From Mucilaginibacter sp. dw_454 (GTDB lineage: Bacteria; Bacteroidota; Bacteroidia; Sphingobacteriales; Sphingobacteriaceae): a stretch of 64,000 nucleotides of DNA. Below, in pieces: positions 9,044 through 17,794 of this stretch. The stretch is from positions 1 through 64,000 of the forward strand of contig NZ_JAAVVB010000002.1 of the NCBI RefSeq assembly GCF_018449775.1, read 5' to 3'. The first letter of the stretch is position 1; every line of letters starts with the position of its first letter. Both the position numbers and the translations under genes were made by a program. The notes beneath the pieces were generated by a model. That model worked only from the letters and a program-made list of their open reading frames with translations. It made no database searches and was not told the DNA's origin.

Positions 9044-9610
9044 ATGGAAAAGAAATTAGAAAGAGACGAACAGCATAAAATGATTGCTGGTGTATGCTCT
9101 GGATTAGCAAACTATTTAAGCGTTGACATTACTATTATCAGAGCGGTATTTGTAATCTCAATGATATTACACGGCTCAGGTATCATCCCTTACATTATCC
9201 TCTGGATAGTGATGCCTAAAAAGAAATTTTACGGCTTTGGCCAGCCCGGCTTTGCGCCCGGTGTTGACTACACCGTGCCACCACAAAATGGCCCGGTTGA
9301 CTATAGCGTGCCCAGTGGATTTGGCGCTGCGCCAATTGAAGCCCCACGCAGAAAACGCGATGCAAGCATTATTGTAGGATTAGCATTAGTTACATTTGGT
9401 GCGTTTTTCTTACTGGATAATTTTAATTTGCTGCCCGATTGGGATTTCGAGCGCCTGTGGCCGGTAGTGTTAATTGCACTGGGTGTTTTACTGGTGTTTA
9501 CCCGCAGGGAAGCAAAACCATGGGAAAAAGCAGACTGGCAGGCTACAGAGCAACCAGCCACTGAAACTAAAACCGAAGAAAAAACAGAGGATACTCCTCC
9601 AACCGAATAA
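9044..9610 (+). CDS. PspC-domain membrane protein
   Basis: A 188-residue protein. Residues 1-60 form a PspC domain (LxRDxxxKMIAGVCSGLANYL, then a membrane helix and WIVMPKK). A Pro-rich linker is followed by two more hydrophobic helices at about 108-127 and 135-152 of the LiaI/LiaF-like type, and a charged Thr/Glu-rich tail. PspC proteins sense or protect against inner-membrane stress. The next gene carries the same LiaF-like helices, so the pair probably forms an envelope-stress membrane complex. Confidence 0.88.
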   Translation: MEKKLERDEQHKMIAGVCSGLANYLSVDITIIRAVFVISMILHGSGIIPYIILWIVMPKKKFYGFGQPGFAPGVDYTVPPQNGPVDYSVPSGFGAAPIEAPRRKRDASIIVGLALVTFGAFFLLDNFNLLPDWDFERLWPVVLIALGVLLVFTRREAKPWEKADWQATEQPATETKTEEKTEDTPPTE

Positions 9611-9632
9611 TTATCATAAAAAAAGTAAGATC

Positions 9633-10607
9633 ATGAGAAACGATAAAATAATTCCGGGCGTAGTCCTGATATTGATAGGAGCGATATTTTTGCTTCACAA
9701 CTATGGTGTAATTCATTTTCATTGGGGTAACATCTTTCACCTGTGGCCAATATTTATTGTGATAGGTGGGGTAAACCTGATATTTGCCAACAACCGCACA
9801 GGCTGGGCTATGGTTATTAAATTAGGGGTAATCATTTTAGGCTTTGCGCTTATTGTGTTTGGTAACTTTGGCCGCCACACATTTTTCCCTGCTTATGTTT
9901 ATTCTGACGACGATGACGACGATCATGGCAAAAGCATGATAACCAAAGTTTCTGGTAACAGCGAGTTTAACACACCGTTTGAGGCAAACGCCAAGGTAGT
10001 TACTTTAAATATTGAAGGTGGGGCCACCTCGTATCACCTTAGTGATACTACCGATCAGTTATTCAGCGCTTCTACCCGTGAGTTTGGCGGACGTTATGAA
10101 TACAGCCACAGTAACGAAGATTCTTTATACACGCTAAACTTTAAAATGCGTGGTCATCATGGATTTAACCTTGACTTTGACTCTGAGAAAGAAAAAGGTA
10201 AGGACAGCACAAAAACCAATTCGGCTACTTTGAGATTGAATCAAAAGCCTGAGTGGAACATCAACTTGAACACTGGCGCTGCCGAAGTAAATTTCGACCT
10301 GTCAAAATTTAAAGTACGTTCGCTTAAAATAGACGGGGGGGCCGCAGAGTTTAATGTAAAAATGGGTCAGCCTTTAGAAAACACAAATGTCAGGGTAGAA
10401 ACGGGCATGTCAGACGTTACAATTAGCGTGCCTACTACTGCTGCCTGCCATATAAAAAGCAGCACAGGTTTATCATCAACCAGTTACGACGGCTTTACCA
10501 AGGTATCTGACAATAATTATGAAACCCCGGGCTTTAGCACCGCGAAAAATAAAATGTTTATCAAGATTGATGGCGGCCTTGCCGACTTTAAAGTTAAGAG
10601 ATACTAA
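9633..10607 (+). CDS. LiaF-like membrane protein with beta-solenoid tail
   Basis: A 324-residue protein starting at MRNDKIIPG, 22 bp after the PspC gene; an in-frame extension upstream only reads through that gene. Two to three N-terminal membrane helices (VVLILIGAIFLLHNYGV, WPIFIVIGG, VIILGFALIVFG) are followed by an acidic patch (SDDDDDDHGK). A C-terminal domain of about 190 residues with repeated strand-turn units (VTLNIEGGATSY, LNTGAAEVNF, LKIDGGAAEFN, MFIKIDGGLADFKV) matches the 'toastrack' fold of LiaF/LiaG proteins. Likely partner of PspC in envelope-stress sensing. The stop codon lies inside the terminator hairpin. Confidence 0.85.
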   Translation: MRNDKIIPGVVLILIGAIFLLHNYGVIHFHWGNIFHLWPIFIVIGGVNLIFANNRTGWAMVIKLGVIILGFALIVFGNFGRHTFFPAYVYSDDDDDDHGKSMITKVSGNSEFNTPFEANAKVVTLNIEGGATSYHLSDTTDQLFSASTREFGGRYEYSHSNEDSLYTLNFKMRGHHGFNLDFDSEKEKGKDSTKTNSATLRLNQKPEWNINLNTGAAEVNFDLSKFKVRSLKIDGGAAEFNVKMGQPLENTNVRVETGMSDVTISVPTTAACHIKSSTGLSSTSYDGFTKVSDNNYETPGFSTAKNKMFIKIDGGLADFKVKRY

Positions 10608-10620
10608 GTCTCTTAACTTT
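10590..10620. terminator. hairpin between convergent genes
   Basis: A perfect 12-bp stem (AAAGTTAAGAGA at 10590-10601 and TCTCTTAACTTT at 10609-10620) with a 7-nt loop. It includes the stop of the LiaF-like gene and reaches the stop of the RDD gene. No long T run follows, so it may act as a weak or bidirectional terminator or as an mRNA-end stabiliser. Confidence 0.65.
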
Positions 10621-11236
10621 ATTTGGTTACAATAACATAGGTTTTAGCCAGGTTATCGTACCAGGCCTGACGGTGTATGCTAAAGAAAATACTCACAAAA
10701 GGTAACCAGATAGTGATAGACAACACTACGCCTAAATTGCGCAAAAACGCGCGGGGTACAGATAAACGCTGGCCGTCGATATCAACCACAGCTAATTTAA
10801 ATATCTTTTTGCCGAGGCTGCCCTTTAAACCGGTGGCCTCGCAAATTGTATTATAGATTAAGAAACTACCCAGCAATATTAAAGACAGCTTGATCATTGA
10901 AGGGGGCACTTCCGAACCAAAGTTGTAGGTGGTTGGCAGTACAACAATGCCCGCACGGGTAGCAACATTCGCTACTATAATATACCAGCAAAAGTAGTCC
11001 ACTAAAAATGCGCTTAGCCTTTTGCCAAAACTTGCCAGGTTATCTTCCGTAGGGAAATAAATTCCCTGTTGCTCAAAATAATCGTTAAGCTCGGGTAGTT
11101 CTGATGCATATTGTGGCGTATCGCTATCGCCGACAATGATTTCAGTATAGGTATCAATATCCAACTGCGATAGCTCATAAAACGTATATGGCCCTTTTTT
11201 CTCGTCGCCCTCAACCAGGTAATATTCTTTGTTCAT
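10619..11236 (-). CDS. GYF_2 and RDD domain membrane protein
   Basis: A 205-residue protein. The N-terminal 50 residues form a GYF_2-type domain (YYLVEGDEKKGPYTFYEL). The rest is an RDD domain with three hydrophobic helices; the Arg and Asp of the family appear in FGKRLSAFLVDYFCW and a later Asp region at GLKGSLGKKIFKLAVVD. RDD proteins are membrane proteins of loosely known transport function. In Bacteroidota the GYF domain is often fused to such proteins and may bind proline-rich partners. Divergent from ispG, with about 100 bp between the starts. Confidence 0.85.
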   Translation of the reverse strand: MNKEYYLVEGDEKKGPYTFYELSQLDIDTYTEIIVGDSDTPQYASELPELNDYFEQQGIYFPTEDNLASFGKRLSAFLVDYFCWYIIVANVATRAGIVVLPTTYNFGSEVPPSMIKLSLILLGSFLIYNTICEATGLKGSLGKKIFKLAVVDIDGQRLSVPRAFLRNLGVVLSITIWLPFVSIFFSIHRQAWYDNLAKTYVIVTK

Positions 11237-11326
11237 GTTACTTGCAAAAATACAGCGAAAGGTAGATAAATAGTGCTATAATACTTTAGACTTTTAATTT
11301 TTACATTATCTGCAACAACATATTTG

Positions 11327-11334
11327 TAATTTTG
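11327..11334 (+). promoter_or_regulatory. -7 promoter box for ispG
   Basis: TAATTTTG matches the Bacteroidota -7 consensus TAnnTTTG. It ends 5 nt before the ispG ATG at 11340, so the transcript would have almost no 5' leader. No good TTG -33 box is visible at the usual spacing. Confidence 0.5.
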
Positions 11335-11339
11335 CGTTT

Positions 11340-13346
11340 ATGGATGCTTCTGCTATAAAATTATTGCCCGGCCGTTATTGTAATTCGTTAACCGAGTATT
11401 CGCGCTTTGTTACCCGTGAGGTAATGATTGGAGATGTTGGTATCGGGGGCGATAATCCTATCCGCATACAAAGCATGACCACTACCGATACCATGGATAC
11501 CATGGGTACGGTAGAACAATCCATCCGTATGATTGAAGCAGGTTGCGAGTTGGTGCGGATTACTGCGCCGAGCATTAAGGAAGCTCAAAATCTTGCCGGA
11601 ATAAAAAAACAACTACGCGATCGCGGTTATAACACGCCGCTGGTTGCTGATATCCATTTTACCCCTAACGCTGCAGAGGTTGCCGCACGTATTGTAGAAA
11701 AAGTACGCGTTAACCCGGGCAACTACGCCGATAAAAAGAAATTTGATCAGATAGATTATACTGACGCTGAGTATCAGGGCGAGTTAGACCGCATCTATAA
11801 CAAATTTGCGCCATTAGTAAAAGTGTGTAAAGAGTACGGCACGGCCATGCGCATTGGTACTAATCATGGATCGTTGAGCGATAGGATCATGAGCCGCTAT
11901 GGCGATACGCCGCAGGGTATGGTCGAGTCGGCAATGGAATTTATGCGGATGTGCGAGACGCTGAACTATTATAACCTGGTGATTTCGATGAAATCGAGCA
12001 ATCCGCAGGTGATGGTACAGGCCTACCGCTTGTTGGTTGAAACCATGGTGGCCGAGGGTATGAATTACCCGCTGCACCTGGGCGTAACCGAGGCTGGCGA
12101 CGGCGAAGATGGCCGTATCAAATCGGCCGTAGGTATTGGTACTTTGCTTGAGGATGGCTTAGGCGATACCGTCCGCGTATCCCTAACCGAAGAGCCCGAA
12201 GCTGAGGCACCGGTGGCGATTGCGCTGGTAGACCGGTATTCGAAGCGTAAAGCAGAAAGCGAAAAGCAAATAGCGAATAGAGAGCTTTTAGCTTTGGACT
12301 TTCAGCTTTCAGCTCATAACCCCTACGAATACAAAAAGCGAGAAACCTACGAAGCCAATGCCTTTATTGGCGGACACATGGTGCCGCGTGTGGTGGTTGA
12401 TCTGTCCAGATCTAACTTAAAAGACGCTACTGTATTGGGCGATGCCGGCTATCTTTATTCTCCAATTTTGGATAAATATAACATGGCCGAGCAGTCGGTT
12501 GATTTTGTTTATTTCGGGGATGAACTGCCGTCGTTTAACCTGCCATCAAACTTAAAACAGTTATATAACTATTTTGCCTGGAAAAAGCTGGCCGATAAAA
12601 CGCTATGCCATCCGGTATTTACTTTGCAGGAGTTTATTAAGGCCGACGATCAATCATCAGCCTTAAACCTGGTACGCTTAAAGCCTGCCGATATTGATTC
12701 GGATGCATTTGGATCATTGCCATTTAGCAACTCGCTCATTTTTGTTTTGGAGACCGATGCGCTGCATGGTATGGCTGATCAGCGATCGTTCTTTTTTAAG
12801 ATGGAAGAACTCGGATTAGATGTACCTGTAATTATAAAAAGATCTTACACATTTGATACCCAAGACGCAGAACTTAAAACCCAGAACTTACAACTCTACG
12901 CCGGAACCGACCTGGGCGCTCTGCTGATAGATGGTTTTGGCGATGGCATCTGGATCGACGCTCCGGAAGTGGAAACCAAAGTAATTACTTCTACTGCTTT
13001 TGGTATTTTGCAAGCTACCCGATCACGTATTTCAAAAACGGAATATATATCGTGCCCAAGTTGCGGCCGCACGCTGTTTGATCTGATGGTTACCACGCAG
13101 ATGATCCGCAGCCGAACCAGTCATCTTAAAGGATTGAAAATTGGTATCATGGGCTGCATTGTAAACGGCCCCGGCGAAATGGCTGATGCTGATTACGGTT
13201 ATGTAGGATCAGGTACTGATAAGATCACGCTATATCGCGGTAAAGAAGCTGTAAAGAAAAACATCAGCGCCACCAATGCACTTGATGAGTTGATCGGTAT
13301 TATTCGTGAGGATGGTAACTGGATTGAACCTGCGGAGGTTAATTAA
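11340..13346 (+). CDS. ispG: 4-hydroxy-3-methylbut-2-enyl diphosphate synthase (long form)
   Basis: A 668-residue IspG/GcpE, which makes HMBPP in the MEP route to isoprenoids using a [4Fe-4S] cluster. It is the long form with an extra domain (about 290-560) between the TIM barrel and the cluster domain. The cluster cysteines are visible in CPSCGR and GCIVNGPGE near the C-terminus. The start at 11340 is supported by the YCNSLTEYSR block, which I recall as conserved in this family. Two segments inside the insert domain are built from repeat-like DNA (see the repeat entries at 12244 and 12867). Single-gene unit. Confidence 0.96.
   Translation: MDASAIKLLPGRYCNSLTEYSRFVTREVMIGDVGIGGDNPIRIQSMTTTDTMDTMGTVEQSIRMIEAGCELVRITAPSIKEAQNLAGIKKQLRDRGYNTPLVADIHFTPNAAEVAARIVEKVRVNPGNYADKKKFDQIDYTDAEYQGELDRIYNKFAPLVKVCKEYGTAMRIGTNHGSLSDRIMSRYGDTPQGMVESAMEFMRMCETLNYYNLVISMKSSNPQVMVQAYRLLVETMVAEGMNYPLHLGVTEAGDGEDGRIKSAVGIGTLLEDGLGDTVRVSLTEEPEAEAPVAIALVDRYSKRKAESEKQIANRELLALDFQLSAHNPYEYKKRETYEANAFIGGHMVPRVVVDLSRSNLKDATVLGDAGYLYSPILDKYNMAEQSVDFVYFGDELPSFNLPSNLKQLYNYFAWKKLADKTLCHPVFTLQEFIKADDQSSALNLVRLKPADIDSDAFGSLPFSNSLIFVLETDALHGMADQRSFFFKMEELGLDVPVIIKRSYTFDTQDAELKTQNLQLYAGTDLGALLIDGFGDGIWIDAPEVETKVITSTAFGILQATRSRISKTEYISCPSCGRTLFDLMVTTQMIRSRTSHLKGLKIGIMGCIVNGPGEMADADYGYVGSGTDKITLYRGKEAVKKNISATNALDELIGIIREDGNWIEPAEVN
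12244..12316. repeat. palindromic word element inside ispG
   Basis: The left part reads AAAGCAGAAAGCGAAAAGC and the right part, on the other strand, AGCTGAAAGCTGAAAG followed by AAAGCTAAAAGCTC. This makes an imperfect palindrome of about 73 bp. The same words occur in the intergenic elements at 23524 and 55773. Here the element is in frame and encodes a charged, repetitive stretch (residues about 302-326) ending just before HNPYEYKKR. Confidence 0.65.
12867..12896 (+). repeat. short direct repeat inside ispG
   Basis: Two copies of CAGAACTTA are separated by AAACC, with a related CAACTC following. The stretch encodes AELKTQNLQL in the insert domain just before YAGTDLG. It looks like a single arm of a word-type repeat, read in frame. 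Confidence 0.4.
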
Positions 13347-13377
13347 TCAACGGCAGCTACATTCGCCAGAGAGAAGC

Positions 13378-13695
13378 CTAATTTAAAGGCGTAAACTCTG
13401 CGAATAACTTGTCTGCTTCAGGGAGGCGGTTAAGCGGGGTATAAGTTGATACTTCTGCGTACTCACGCCACATTTGTTGCACCTGTGGGTGTTTATGTGC
13501 GGTTTTCATAGCCTGTTCAGATTTCCATTCAAAAACCTCTACTATGGTGCCGTCTTTTGTTTCTAATACAAATCCTTCTTTTTCTGTTGCTAAGCCAATT
13601 GTCCTCAAACAAGGCGAATGCTTCTTTATTAACGCTCGTAGCGTCTCTGCTTGGCCGGGGTTGGGCTTATAGGCAACTATTGCTACTCGTTCCAT
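13378..13695 (-). CDS. small ABM-like alpha/beta-barrel protein
   Basis: A 105-residue protein with the pattern of the dimeric alpha/beta-barrel superfamily: a first strand VAIVAYKPNPGQ, a helix with ETLRALIKKH, then strands ending in VEVFEWKSEQAM and a helix with HPQVQQMWREY. This resembles antibiotic-biosynthesis-monooxygenase-type or related small proteins. No catalytic residues can be assigned. Convergent with ispG, 31 bp apart. Confidence 0.65.
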   Translation of the reverse strand: MERVAIVAYKPNPGQAETLRALIKKHSPCLRTIGLATEKEGFVLETKDGTIVEVFEWKSEQAMKTAHKHPQVQQMWREYAEVSTYTPLNRLPEADKLFAEFTPLN

Positions 13696-13795
13696 ATATC
13701 TCTTCGTTGCTTTTTTTCAAAATTACGAATTTTAAAGCTAAGCGGTTGTTAAATTATTAATAAATTTAACGTTTCGTTGCAATAATAATGCCTAA

Positions 13796-13820
13796 ATGAC
13801 TTATTTATGTCATAAGTCAT
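13796..13820. promoter_or_regulatory. perfect palindrome upstream of the ABM-like gene
   Basis: ATGACTTAT and ATAAGTCAT form a perfect 9-bp inverted repeat around a 7-nt centre, followed by a T run on the + strand. It is about 100 bp upstream of the ABM-like gene start and just after the end of the MBL-fold gene. It could be an operator or a weak terminator reading rightward. Confidence 0.35.
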
Positions 13821-13844
13821 ATTTTTTTAATGATTTTGTTTTAA

Positions 13845-14843
13845 TCAGCTTAAATAACCTTTCCACCAATCAGAATTATAAGGTCCGTTAACTTCGGTAG
13901 GTTTACCGGGTTCGGGCACAAACAGTTCGATATTTTTCTGTTTAGCGTAATTTTCCAGTCGCTCAATGGGGTCAAACCAATTGTGCAGTGCCAGGTTAAA
14001 TGTGCCCCAGTGTATCGGCATCATGAGCTTGCCTTTTAAATCCAGGAAAGCATTTGAGGCATGATCTGGCCCCATATGTATATCCGGCCAATACTCGCCG
14101 TAGGCGCCTATCTCCAGTATAGCCAGATCAAACGGGCCAAAGGTTTCACCGATATCTTTGAAACCTGGAAAGTAACCCGAATCGGCACCAAAAAATATGT
14201 TATGTTGTGACCCTTTGATTACAAAAGACGACCAGAGTGTTTCATTTCTTCCAAAGATGCCGCGACCGGAAAAATGCCTAGAAGGCGTTGCGGTAACCAC
14301 CATATCATGATCAATCATGACGCTATCGCCCCAGTCTAGTTCGGTAATATAATTTCTAATAATGCCAAAGCGCTCCAAATGCCTACCAACACCTAACGAA
14401 CAAAAGAAAGGTATTGTAGTTCCCTTAAAAAACTCGATGGTGGCTTTATCCAGGTGATCATAATGGTCATGCGAAATAATGATCGCATCCAAATGCGGCA
14501 ATTCGCTCAGTTTAATTGGTGGATTAAAAAAGCGCTTTGGCCCCATCAGTTGCGTCATAGACACACGCTGGCTCCAAACCGGATCGGTTAAAATAGTATG
14601 CCCGTCAATCTCTATCAATAAACTGGAATGCCCCACCCAGGTAATACGCAAGCCATTTTTGGGCGGTGTTTGATAGCTGGATAAATCGGTTTTAAAGGGT
14701 CCGAGTGTTTTCTTAGGTACTACCTCATTTTTGTTGGAGGCATAAGCCTTGATCATCGGTATGATGTCGCCTGGCTTAACCTCGCCGGTTGGTATTGGAT
14801 TTAAAAACTTGCGTCCTTGTTTCTTAGATGGAGATATCGGCAT
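13845..14843 (-). CDS. MBL-fold metallohydrolase, NAPE-PLD/UlaG-like
   Basis: A 332-residue protein. The metal site HDHYDHLD (HxHxDH) lies near residue 130, preceded by ITWVGHSSLLIEIDGHTILTD in positions about 65-85 and followed by FFGADSGYF and the late His in MPIHWGTFNLALHNW. This arrangement matches the NAPE-hydrolysing phospholipase D-like or UlaG-like group of metallo-beta-lactamase-fold hydrolases, with two zinc ions expected. Substrate not determined. Same strand as the alpha/beta hydrolase upstream, about 70 bp away. Confidence 0.88.
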   Translation of the reverse strand: MPISPSKKQGRKFLNPIPTGEVKPGDIIPMIKAYASNKNEVVPKKTLGPFKTDLSSYQTPPKNGLRITWVGHSSLLIEIDGHTILTDPVWSQRVSMTQLMGPKRFFNPPIKLSELPHLDAIIISHDHYDHLDKATIEFFKGTTIPFFCSLGVGRHLERFGIIRNYITELDWGDSVMIDHDMVVTATPSRHFSGRGIFGRNETLWSSFVIKGSQHNIFFGADSGYFPGFKDIGETFGPFDLAILEIGAYGEYWPDIHMGPDHASNAFLDLKGKLMMPIHWGTFNLALHNWFDPIERLENYAKQKNIELFVPEPGKPTEVNGPYNSDWWKGYLS

Positions 14844-14910
14844 ATTTTGATAGTAACGTCTTTAATAAATGAAAAAGCAGGGGACGAAGTTTTAATCTTT
14901 TCTGTTCAGT

Positions 14911-15741
14911 TTAATCGTTAAAGAATTGAATTGCCTGATCGCTAAAGTCGAGCAAGTGCGGTGGCAGACTATCTTTGCCATATGGATATGTACCGCCAAA
15001 TGTGTGATCGCCGCCTTTTATAACAGAAAATTGGGCATCTGGTTGTGCTTTGTGTAATTCTTGGGCCTGACTAAGCGGCACAGTTTTGTCCTCGTCGCCA
15101 TGCACAATTAACCATGGTTGCGTAATCTGTGTTGCCTTGGCATGGATATCCAGGCGGCCCGGGTTGCGATCCAAATCGTCCAACAAAGTTGATTTTAAGG
15201 GCATTTGCTGATTGGTCCTGCTGTTAAGCATATACATGATGCCTTGTAAGCGCCATTGCTCTTCAGCTTCTTTTGGCCAAAGGTTATTGAAACTTGATAT
15301 AGAAGCCATAGTAACTAGCTTTTTGATGCGTTTATCTTCGGCAGTTTTAATAATGCTGATACCTCCACCCATACTATGCCCCATCAGGTAAACATGATGA
15401 GCACGAGAGATGGCTGTACCATTGCAGGCGAAGTCAATCACCGTATTCAGATCATCTAACTCGATGGAAAAAGTATTATCGGCGAAAGCTATAAGGTCGG
15501 TAAAATCGGTCGGGCTATCAGGAGTGGTGCCGTTATGGCTAAAGTTAAACTTTAAAAAGCGATAGCCATTTTCTGCAAAATGCCGGGCAAGCAGGTTATG
15601 CGTGCCCCAGTCTTTAAACCCTTTAAAGCCATGTGCAAAAATTACCAGCGGCGCAGTTTTGTGACGGCTGTCGAAGGTAAGGTCGGTTAACATAGCGCGG
15701 CCTTTACTGCCGGATAAGGTGAAGAATTCTTGTTTGATCAT
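14911..15741 (-). CDS. alpha/beta hydrolase
   Basis: A 276-residue serine hydrolase. The nucleophile elbow is GHSMGG (Ser123), the oxyanion region is HGFKGFKDWG (from about residue 38), the acid is probably the Asp in HGDEDKTVPL, and the His is in GGDHTFGG. The pattern fits the dienelactone hydrolase or S33-like esterase group. Cytoplasmic, with no signal peptide. Substrate unknown. It may share a transcript with the MBL hydrolase downstream. Confidence 0.88.
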   Translation of the reverse strand: MIKQEFFTLSGSKGRAMLTDLTFDSRHKTAPLVIFAHGFKGFKDWGTHNLLARHFAENGYRFLKFNFSHNGTTPDSPTDFTDLIAFADNTFSIELDDLNTVIDFACNGTAISRAHHVYLMGHSMGGGISIIKTAEDKRIKKLVTMASISSFNNLWPKEAEEQWRLQGIMYMLNSRTNQQMPLKSTLLDDLDRNPGRLDIHAKATQITQPWLIVHGDEDKTVPLSQAQELHKAQPDAQFSVIKGGDHTFGGTYPYGKDSLPPHLLDFSDQAIQFFND

Positions 15742-15809
15742 CGTATATAGTCAATATTACCACAATAGGTTGTATCAACCAAATTATAGACCATTTTTGA
15801 TTGAGCTTG

Positions 15810-16184
15810 TTACAAATTACTTTTAGCGCTCCACCAAACCCAAACAATTAACACGGGTTGTAAAGCTAAACGGCCCCAGGCAACCAAAGGGCTAACCATT
15901 AACGTACCGAGTTTGACCGGTGCATCAATAACCATTTGTATGTGTACAGGCAAAAAGGCAATTAACATTAGGCCTATTGCCAGTGCAGCAAAACGACGGG
16001 TGATTTTGAAGATCAGCATTGCTCCAAACAATATTTCAAGAAACCCTGACAAATAATTGACAAAAACAGGAAATGGAATATAACGCGGAATAATACGGAT
16101 GTAACCGGCGGGATGCAAAAAATGATTGCCACCTGCTATGATATAGGCAAGGATGAGAATTATGAGACTAATCTTTTTTGCCAT
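15810..16184 (-). CDS. DoxX-family membrane protein
   Basis: A 124-residue protein with four hydrophobic helices (residues about 5-20, 42-62, 65-85 and 100-120). It begins ISLIILILAYIIAGGNHFLHP and carries LSGFLEILFGAMLI, matching small DoxX/DoxD-like proteins. Inner-membrane, function uncertain. Divergent from hemA. Confidence 0.75.
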   Translation of the reverse strand: MAKKISLIILILAYIIAGGNHFLHPAGYIRIIPRYIPFPVFVNYLSGFLEILFGAMLIFKITRRFAALAIGLMLIAFLPVHIQMVIDAPVKLGTLMVSPLVAWGRLALQPVLIVWVWWSAKSNL

Positions 16185-16304
16185 TATTGTAAATTTGGTG
16201 GCTTAAGTGTACGGTTAGTTACGTTTTTGTTAGCTAAGCAGATGTTTAATTACAAACAAGGTAGTTATTTATAAACATTCTAAATACTACTGTATGACAA
16301 AGTC

Positions 16305-16338
16305 TTGACATAGGATGCAGATCAAGATGCTATTTTTG
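16305..16338 (+). promoter_or_regulatory. candidate hemA promoter
   Basis: A TTG at 16305-16307 (CTTGACA) is followed by TATTTTTG at 16331-16338, matching TAnnTTTG. The 23-nt spacing is a little longer than the usual 19-21. The hemA start lies 22 nt downstream of the -7 box. Confidence 0.5.
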
Positions 16339-16360
16339 TTGGGTCAAATTTAAAAATGCT

Positions 16361-17587
16361 TTGAAGTATTTAAAGGTAATAGCTTTTACGCACAAACAGA
16401 TAGAGCTGAAGGAACTGGGGAAGTTGGTGATCTGCGAGGAGAACTTAACGGATAAGCTTCACCAGGTTAAAGCCGAATTTGGTATTTCTGAACTTTTTTA
16501 TGTAGCAACCTGTAACCGCGTTGAGTTTGTAATGCTTACTCCGCAAGTGGTTGACAAAGCATTTGCCCAGAAATTTATTGAGACATTAAATATCGGACTG
16601 TGCTCGCACCATACCGGGATATTTGTAGATGCCGCTTCTATTTATGAGGGCCGCGATGCATTGAACCACCTGCTGCGAATGTCATGCTCATTAGAAAGTT
16701 TGATCGTTGGCGAGAAAGAGATCCTTTCGCAACTACGAAAGGCGTACGACAATTGCCGTGAGGCAGGCCTAACCGGTGATGGATTACGAATGTTTATGAA
16801 CTGCATCGTCAAAACTGCTAAAGAAGTTTACACCAACACCAACATCTCCAAAAATCCAATCTCGGTAGTATCACTGGCCTACCGCAAGCTTAATGACCTT
16901 AGGCTATGTTCAAATGCCCGCATCCTCATCATAGGTGCAGGCGAAACCAACCAAAACATTTCCAAGTATCTTCAAAAACATAAATTCAGCAATTTTGCTG
17001 TGTTTAACCGTACACTTTCAAAAGCTCAGAAGCTGGCTGCTGATCTGAACGGTGAAGCGTTTACACTAGATGCCTTAAAAGATTATAAAAAGGGCTTTGA
17101 TGTGATCATTACCTGCACATCGGCAACAGAGCCTATTATTACTCCTGAGATCTACGCATCATTATTAGATGGCTGCACCACCAAAAAAACCATTGTCGAT
17201 CTGGCTATACCTAACGATACCGCTCCCGAAGTTTTAGAGCAATTTCCGGTAAACTTTATCGAGGTATGTTCACTAAACGAAGTTGCTAAACGTAATATTC
17301 AGGAACGTTACCAGGAGCTTACCCACGCCGAAGCCATTATTGACGAAAACATTGCCGAGTTTTGCATCCAGCTTAAACAACGTAAAGTTGAACTGGCTAT
17401 GCGCCAGGTGCCAGAGAAAATCAAAGAAATTCGCGACACCGCATTAAACACTGTTTTTGCAGAGGAAGTGCTCAATATGGACGCTCAATCGCGTGAGGTA
17501 CTTGAAAAAGTAATTGCCTACATGGAGAAGAAATATATCAGCGTGCCTATGGTTATGGCTAAAGATATATTGATCAACAACAACTAA
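16361..17587 (+). CDS. hemA: glutamyl-tRNA reductase
   Basis: A 408-residue HemA, which reduces the glutamate on tRNA(Glu) to glutamate-1-semialdehyde, the first committed step of haem synthesis by the C5 route. The catalytic Cys is Cys51 in ATCNRVEF, followed by the SLESLIVGEKEILSQLRKAY block (about 109-128) and an NADPH-binding IIGAGETN motif. The long C-terminal helical dimerisation region is present. The start is TTG; the nearby ATG at 16356 is out of frame and stops at once. The rest of the pathway is encoded 3.3 kb downstream. Confidence 0.95.
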   Translation: MKYLKVIAFTHKQIELKELGKLVICEENLTDKLHQVKAEFGISELFYVATCNRVEFVMLTPQVVDKAFAQKFIETLNIGLCSHHTGIFVDAASIYEGRDALNHLLRMSCSLESLIVGEKEILSQLRKAYDNCREAGLTGDGLRMFMNCIVKTAKEVYTNTNISKNPISVVSLAYRKLNDLRLCSNARILIIGAGETNQNISKYLQKHKFSNFAVFNRTLSKAQKLAADLNGEAFTLDALKDYKKGFDVIITCTSATEPIITPEIYASLLDGCTTKKTIVDLAIPNDTAPEVLEQFPVNFIEVCSLNEVAKRNIQERYQELTHAEAIIDENIAEFCIQLKQRKVELAMRQVPEKIKEIRDTALNTVFAEEVLNMDAQSREVLEKVIAYMEKKYISVPMVMAKDILINNN

Positions 17588-17755
17588 TCTCCCTCCTTCC
17601 TTTCCAACATAAATTTTACTGATACCCTGGTGTTATGGCCATTATTTGCTTGTACATACCACAATTTGTAGCTGTTTTTGTGTGATATCCCATTACCGAA
17701 TAAACTACCTGCGAATACCTGTAATGCTTAATGCACTTTCTTTTTCTGGACCTTT

Positions 17756-17790
17756 AAAAATGCCGGTGCTTACTCAGCACCGGCATTTTA
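17756..17790. terminator. bidirectional intrinsic terminator
   Basis: A perfect stem AAAATGCCGGTGCT / AGCACCGGCATTTT with the 5-nt loop TACTC, flanked by A and T runs. It lies between the end of hemA and the end of the AhpD-like gene on the other strand. Confidence 0.88.
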
Positions 17791-17794
17791 ATTT

